In this document: one piece after another, positions 63,001-64,000 of the stretch
Numbering within the stretch: position 1 is the first letter of the stretch
Layout: the number at the start of each line of letters is the position of its first letter
Source of the DNA: Mycobacterium sp. 1081908.1
Lineage (GTDB): Bacteria > Actinomycetota > Actinomycetes > Mycobacteriales > Mycobacteriaceae
NCBI RefSeq assembly: GCF_001673535.1
Contig: NZ_LZLY01000057.1
Span: 1 to 64,000, forward strand
Length of the DNA stretch: 64,000 nucleotides
Direction: 5' to 3'
The notes under the pieces: model-generated
Told to the model about the DNA's origin: nothing
The model's database searches: none
Seen by the model: the letters and a program-made list of their open reading frames with translations, nothing else
Position numbers and translations under genes: made by a program

Positions 63001-64000
63001 CTCGCCGTGCGGCAGGGCAAGTTCTTGGCGTCTCGGTTGCTGCAATGGTCGCGCAGCGGTCATCTCGCGGTGCCGCGGGCGGCCGATTACGTCCTGGCAC
63101 CCACCGAACGCGGCGCCATCGACAACCTGCGCCTGACCGAGGCGGAAGTGCTGGCGCCGGACGACGGCTACGTGCAGGTCCGCGTGGAGGCCGCCGGGTT
63201 GAACTTCCGGGACGTGCTCAACGTGCTCGGCCTCTACCCGGGCGATCCCGGCCCGATCGGCGGCGACTTCGCCGGCGTCGTCACCCAATTGGGCGGCGGC
63301 GTCACCGGACTCGAGGTCGGCCAACGCGTCTTCGGGTTCATGCAGGGCGCGTTCGCCAGCCGGTTCAACGTGCCGGCCCAGCTGCTGGCGCCGATTCCCG
63401 ACGGCCTGAGCGCGGTTGATGCGGCGACCATTCCCGCCGCGGCGCTGACGGCCCGGCTCGCGTTCGACTGGGCGCAGCTGAAGCCCGGCGACCGTGTGCT
63501 CATCCACGCCGCCAGCGGCGGTGTCGGATTGGCCGCCATCCAGATGGCGCAGCAGCACGGCGCGACCGTGTTCGCCACCGCCAGCACCTACAAGCGCGCG
63601 ACGCTGCGCAAGCTGGGTGTGGAACACGTCTACGACTCGCGCAGCACGGATTTCGCCGACCAGATCCTCGCCGACACCGACGGCGCCGGGGTCGACGTGG
63701 TGCTCAACAGCCTGACCAACGAGGGGTTCGTCGAAGCGACCGTGCGGGCCACCGCACAGAATGGCCGGTTCGCCGAAATCGCCAAGCGCGACATCTGGAC
63801 CCCGGAGCAGATGGCGGCGGCCCGACCCGACATCGCCTACGAGATCGTCGCGCTGGACACGGTCACCTTCCAGGAGCCCGAACGCATCCGCGGCCTGCTG
63901 GGCGAGGTGTCCCAGGGGTTGGCCCGCGGCGAGTGGACACCGCTGCCCGCCGAGATCTACCCGCTGACGGAGGCGAAGACGGCGTTTCGCCGCATGCAGC
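54073..64000 (+). CDS. Bimodular type I polyketide synthase (5' part; runs off the window)
   Basis: The visible 3309 residues form two modules. Module 1: KS (triad Cys187, His322, His362), AT (Ser641 in GHSVG, HAFH at 739-742), KR (TGGLGSVG at 1198-1205, Ser1331, Tyr1344), ACP (Ser1514 in GMDSL). Module 2: KS (Cys1748, His1883, His1923), AT (Ser2219, HAFH 2317-2320), DH (His2520, Asp2693), ER (NADPH motif near 3145); KR and ACP should follow. HAFH predicts malonyl-CoA. There is no N-terminal ACP, so the FadD-activated starter probably enters through the KS or an internal ACP. ATG 54073 follows GGGGAGGA. It matches the polyphleate PKS layout. Confidence 0.93.
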   Translation, partial: MKSVEDPMERALASSGFAIVGYAARFPGAADADEFWRVLAEGRDAISDVPQDRWDADEFFDPDPDVPGKVVTRRAGFVDDVTGFDAPFFGMSAREVRLMDPQHRLLLETAWRAVEHSGTAPTALANSNTGVFVGLATHDYLGMASGELAYPEIEAYMAIGTSNAAAAGRISYRMGLQGPSVAVDTACSSSLVAIHQACQALRLGECDLALAGGANVMLTPATMITFSHAHMLAPDGRCKTFDAAADGYVRGEGCGVIVVKRLEDAIRDGDRIRAVIRGSAINQDGASGGLTVPNGIAQQRVIAEALKRAGIAPGDVGYLEAHGTGTSLGDPIEAQAAGAVFGEGRDPSRPLLIGSVKTNIGHLEAAAGIAGVIKVILSLEHELLPQHLHFRTPSPHIPWERLAVQVVQEATAWERDGRPRIAGVSSFGFAGTNAHVVIEEAPVAPADVTATPVPGDRRFSVLALSARTPAALVQTADQYRTWLSAHPEASLTDVCFTAGVGRAHFEHRAALVVDSKESATELLGALADDRPAPGLLRGISDDTPKTAWLFTGQGSQYPGMARELFDTEPVFAETLTRCAAVVADVLEKPLLDVIFDVDGPDSEETLRQTSYAQPALFAVEMGLARLWQSWGFEPDVVLGHSVGQYAAACVAGVFSLEDGMLLMAERGRLFGSLPAGGRMVAVFAAAERVEGLTDEFPSLSVAAYNGANTVLSGPAQDLDQAVAGLTADGVRCDWLDTSHAFHSALLDPILDDFEAYANRFDFGPPQRMLVCNRTGAALGRSVKLDGAYWRRHARQPVEFAKSVRTLAELNCKVLLEIGPQPVLTAAALRAWPDPGTAPRAIASLRRNAADHRQIGEALAGAYVLGHLPDFGAVIGPARKVDLPPYPFQHREYWYRDNRERPNQQQNTAASTETIRLLEDGRIEELAALLDGANGDRQTVNVLTKLAAQHNQQRDTRSIADDRYEIRWETLAAEVARASDAEGGARSAWLLICNDAEAVRPLVDVLTARGHQHRILGLPVSDADEEQLEAALRAAEADESTLRILHVAALDSDTAPSARSLLRMQHRILAGTRRLFRAAVSAELRTPIWVVTRGGQRVTDADTVSPDQSCLWGFGRAAALEHPQVWGGLADLPLGGENEADEWSRLIDRLTAAPRDAALREDQVALRDRAVYVPRLVRRAGRPAAAPLALRDDATYLVTGGLGSVGLEIAGYLAAHGARHLVLTGRRAPSEAAQHRVDAIGEQHGCEVRVIAADVADAHDVARLLATVQAELPPVAGIVHAAGEIGTTPLRTLDDAEVDRVFAGKVWGAWNLSEAALDTFGMQLDFFVSTSSIASVWGGFGQTAYGAANAFLDGQAWRLREHGVPAISVNFGPWSAGMADAEARAQLDRRGVRTLAPSDALAGMAELMAASSAQGAANGVVARVDWARFLPLYQQAGRRSLLAELEREVPDSVAAPLLSRPSGPTRLVEQLTNAPAQQRKKLLVDYLREAVAEVTRVDASEIREDAGFFDLGMDSLMAIELRQRLEHGVGKEIPATLAMDHPRLVDVADYLLADVLGIGEQTESKPRPAAAVTTRTDEPIAIVAVACHFPGAQNPEAFWELLSGGVDAIREIPEDRFDIDEFYDPDPETPGKIYSRFGGFLDEIDGFDPEFFGISPREAVWIDPQQRLMLETVWEGLERAGYAPSSLRGSRSGIFVGVGANEYSHLLSAESVEKIEPHFITGNALNAISGRVAFALGLEGPAVAVDTACSSSLVAVHQACQALHSGDCDLALAGGVNVLLSPVTIIAASRARMLSPVGRCKTFDASADGYVRSEGCGILVLKRLSDAVRDGDRVCAVIPSSAVNQDGASSGLTVPNGGAQQRLISSALARAGLSGGDVDYLEAHGTGTALGDPIEVQAAGAVFGAARDADRPLLMGSVKTNIGHLESASGVAGLIKVVLSLQHEMLPQSLHFETPSPHIPWDSLPVRVVDRAIPWQANGKPRRAGVSSFGFTGTNAHVLIEEAPPLSATADEYSTSDVFHDDTGAPESEAEEEPVEVLPLSARSPEALVALVQRYGEWLNAHPKVDIADVCFTAGAGRSHFEHRAALVVDSVQGAREVLAELAENRMRPGVARGECTDRPTTAWLFTGQGSQYPGMARELFDAEPVFAETVTRCADAVDGMLPRPLLEVLFATDRETGGEAGKMLRHTSFAQPALFAVEMGLARLWQSWGVEPDVVLGHSVGQYAAACVAGVFSLEDGARLIAERGRLFGSLPDGGRMVAVFADAKYVEEIANDFARVSVAAYNGPNTVLSGPGEDLEQIFDRCGGDGIRCSWLETSHAFHSELLEPVLDEFESYAARLEFGVPTLPLVCNRTGAVLTAETPLDAQYWRRHSRQPVQFAESVRTVAALGCLVLMEIGPQPVLTGAAVQVWPEHLAAPRAIVSLRKGIGDRRQIAEAVAAAYVSGHRPRFAALHRQPRRRLELPTYPFQRRHFWPKTSGIAGLDGTGAGASGILGSAKDLASGDSVYTSRLSVKSQPWLSDHVIYGTVVVPGATYAAMALTAVGPPARVQDVFFYEPIILPEKASREVQLTLHPLDAGGWSFRVHSRPYGVSDAEWSLNADGTVVSGVADVEAEPADSAEPAAESVEAAIERMSRMRPQQLFETFADMELAWGPNWSGSLKSLWLGEGEAIGDISVGEELTEHLGTEPMHPVLMDLCTGVAFPAFPALLAAEQGVSDLFLPLRYGAVELREKMPRRFYCRAKWHTSGLDSETQVFDLDFVDRDGRRLGGIREFTVKRAPREALLRGLGGDATRLLYTLGWHEVPAPPSNGDTEGAGNVTGTWLVAGFDELAAELPGCIAFDPSTDPEPVGQLLAQAKERGLPFSGIVWRSAGPGADESAAQSAARLEAQIAQLLSVVHAAQADGAVKLPNGLWIITERGVATESGEPVDPVQAALWGLGRTIVNEEPALRCRLVDCDGSAQAVHALAGLLGTPIEEPELAVRQGKFLASRLLQWSRSGHLAVPRAADYVLAPTERGAIDNLRLTEAEVLAPDDGYVQVRVEAAGLNFRDVLNVLGLYPGDPGPIGGDFAGVVTQLGGGVTGLEVGQRVFGFMQGAFASRFNVPAQLLAPIPDGLSAVDAATIPAAALTARLAFDWAQLKPGDRVLIHAASGGVGLAAIQMAQQHGATVFATASTYKRATLRKLGVEHVYDSRSTDFADQILADTDGAGVDVVLNSLTNEGFVEATVRATAQNGRFAEIAKRDIWTPEQMAAARPDIAYEIVALDTVTFQEPERIRGLLGEVSQGLARGEWTPLPAEIYPLTEAKTAFRRMQ
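55711..56130 (+). repeat. Intragenic direct repeat, copy 1 (module 1 AT)
   Basis: This stretch of the module 1 acyltransferase (from residue 547) is repeated at 60436-60870, with long runs of identical residues such as VVLGHSVGQYAAACVAGVF. Identity is well above that of the linkers on both sides, suggesting recent duplication or gene conversion between modules. Confidence 0.7.
60436..60870 (+). repeat. Intragenic direct repeat, copy 2 (module 2 AT)
   Basis: Second copy of the acyltransferase repeat, from residue 2122, matching 55711-56130. The copies differ by a short insertion (around residue 2165) and by mostly third-base changes. It can mislead assembly or short-read mapping. Confidence 0.7.

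Noticed and set aside
52197..64000. DAT/PAT-type locus (pks3/4, papA3, mmpL10, chp2, fadD21) as the identity of the lipid cluster
   Set aside because: Both AT domains have the malonyl HAFH motif rather than a methylmalonyl-type one, and the PKS is bimodular with one module lacking DH and ER, unlike a single mycocerosate-type module.

Overview
This window is chromosomal DNA from a mycobacterium, most likely a slow grower of the M. avium complex type. That placement is inferred from high G+C, MmpL/MmpS, PapA and FAAL genes, and a gene order that follows the M. tuberculosis segment Rv2462c to Rv2417c almost gene for gene. No insertion sequence, phage, CRISPR array, tRNA or rRNA gene was found.

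Layout. (1) 1-4631: proteostasis block, with the 3' part of tig, clpP1-clpP2, convergent mmuM, then clpX. A site resembling a ClgR box lies just upstream of clpP1. (2) 4632-16435: korA-korB-mobA, a long gene-free leader, rpfE, an Rv2449c-type reductase, then the overlapping run valS-folC-small membrane protein-ndk. (3) 16436-22895: rne, rplU-rpmA, obg, proB. (4) 22896-26467: an accessory stretch absent from the M. tuberculosis order, with a TetR regulator divergent from a cytochrome P450 (a palindromic operator lies between them), a class II sirtuin and an isochorismatase-fold hydrolase. (5) 26468-41519: nadE, two small membrane proteins, rbsK, a degenerate adenylate cyclase-like receptor overlapping an MscS channel with a cyclic-nucleotide-binding domain, proA, MoxR and VWA genes, and the compact run nadD-rsfS-gpgP-octT-degV. 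(6) 41502-64000: a large lipid locus replacing the eis-comEA region of M. tuberculosis.

The lipid locus reads, on the minus strand, papA3-like, mmpL10-like, a PE-PPE-domain serine hydrolase, a fadD23-type fatty acyl-AMP ligase, a DapB-like reductase, mmpS and mmpL. On the plus strand, divergently, there is a giant polyketide synthase that runs off the right edge. The fadD/PE-PPE/mmpL10/papA3/pks set matches the known trehalose polyphleate (TPP) locus. Both acyltransferase domains carry the malonyl-type HAFH motif, which fits unbranched phleic acids rather than the methyl-branched chains of DAT/PAT. By analogy, FadD activates a fatty acid, the PKS extends it, PapA acylates trehalose, MmpL10 exports the intermediate, and the secreted PE-PPE hydrolase completes acylation outside the membrane. 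The roles of the DapB-like gene and of the second MmpS/MmpL pair are not known to me.

Other points of note are a cyclase domain lacking key catalytic residues next to a cNMP-binding mechanosensitive channel, sirtuin and cysteine-hydrolase genes divergent from nadE, a FadR-type palindrome on the korAB promoter, and a two-segment hairpin architecture shared by two gene ends.
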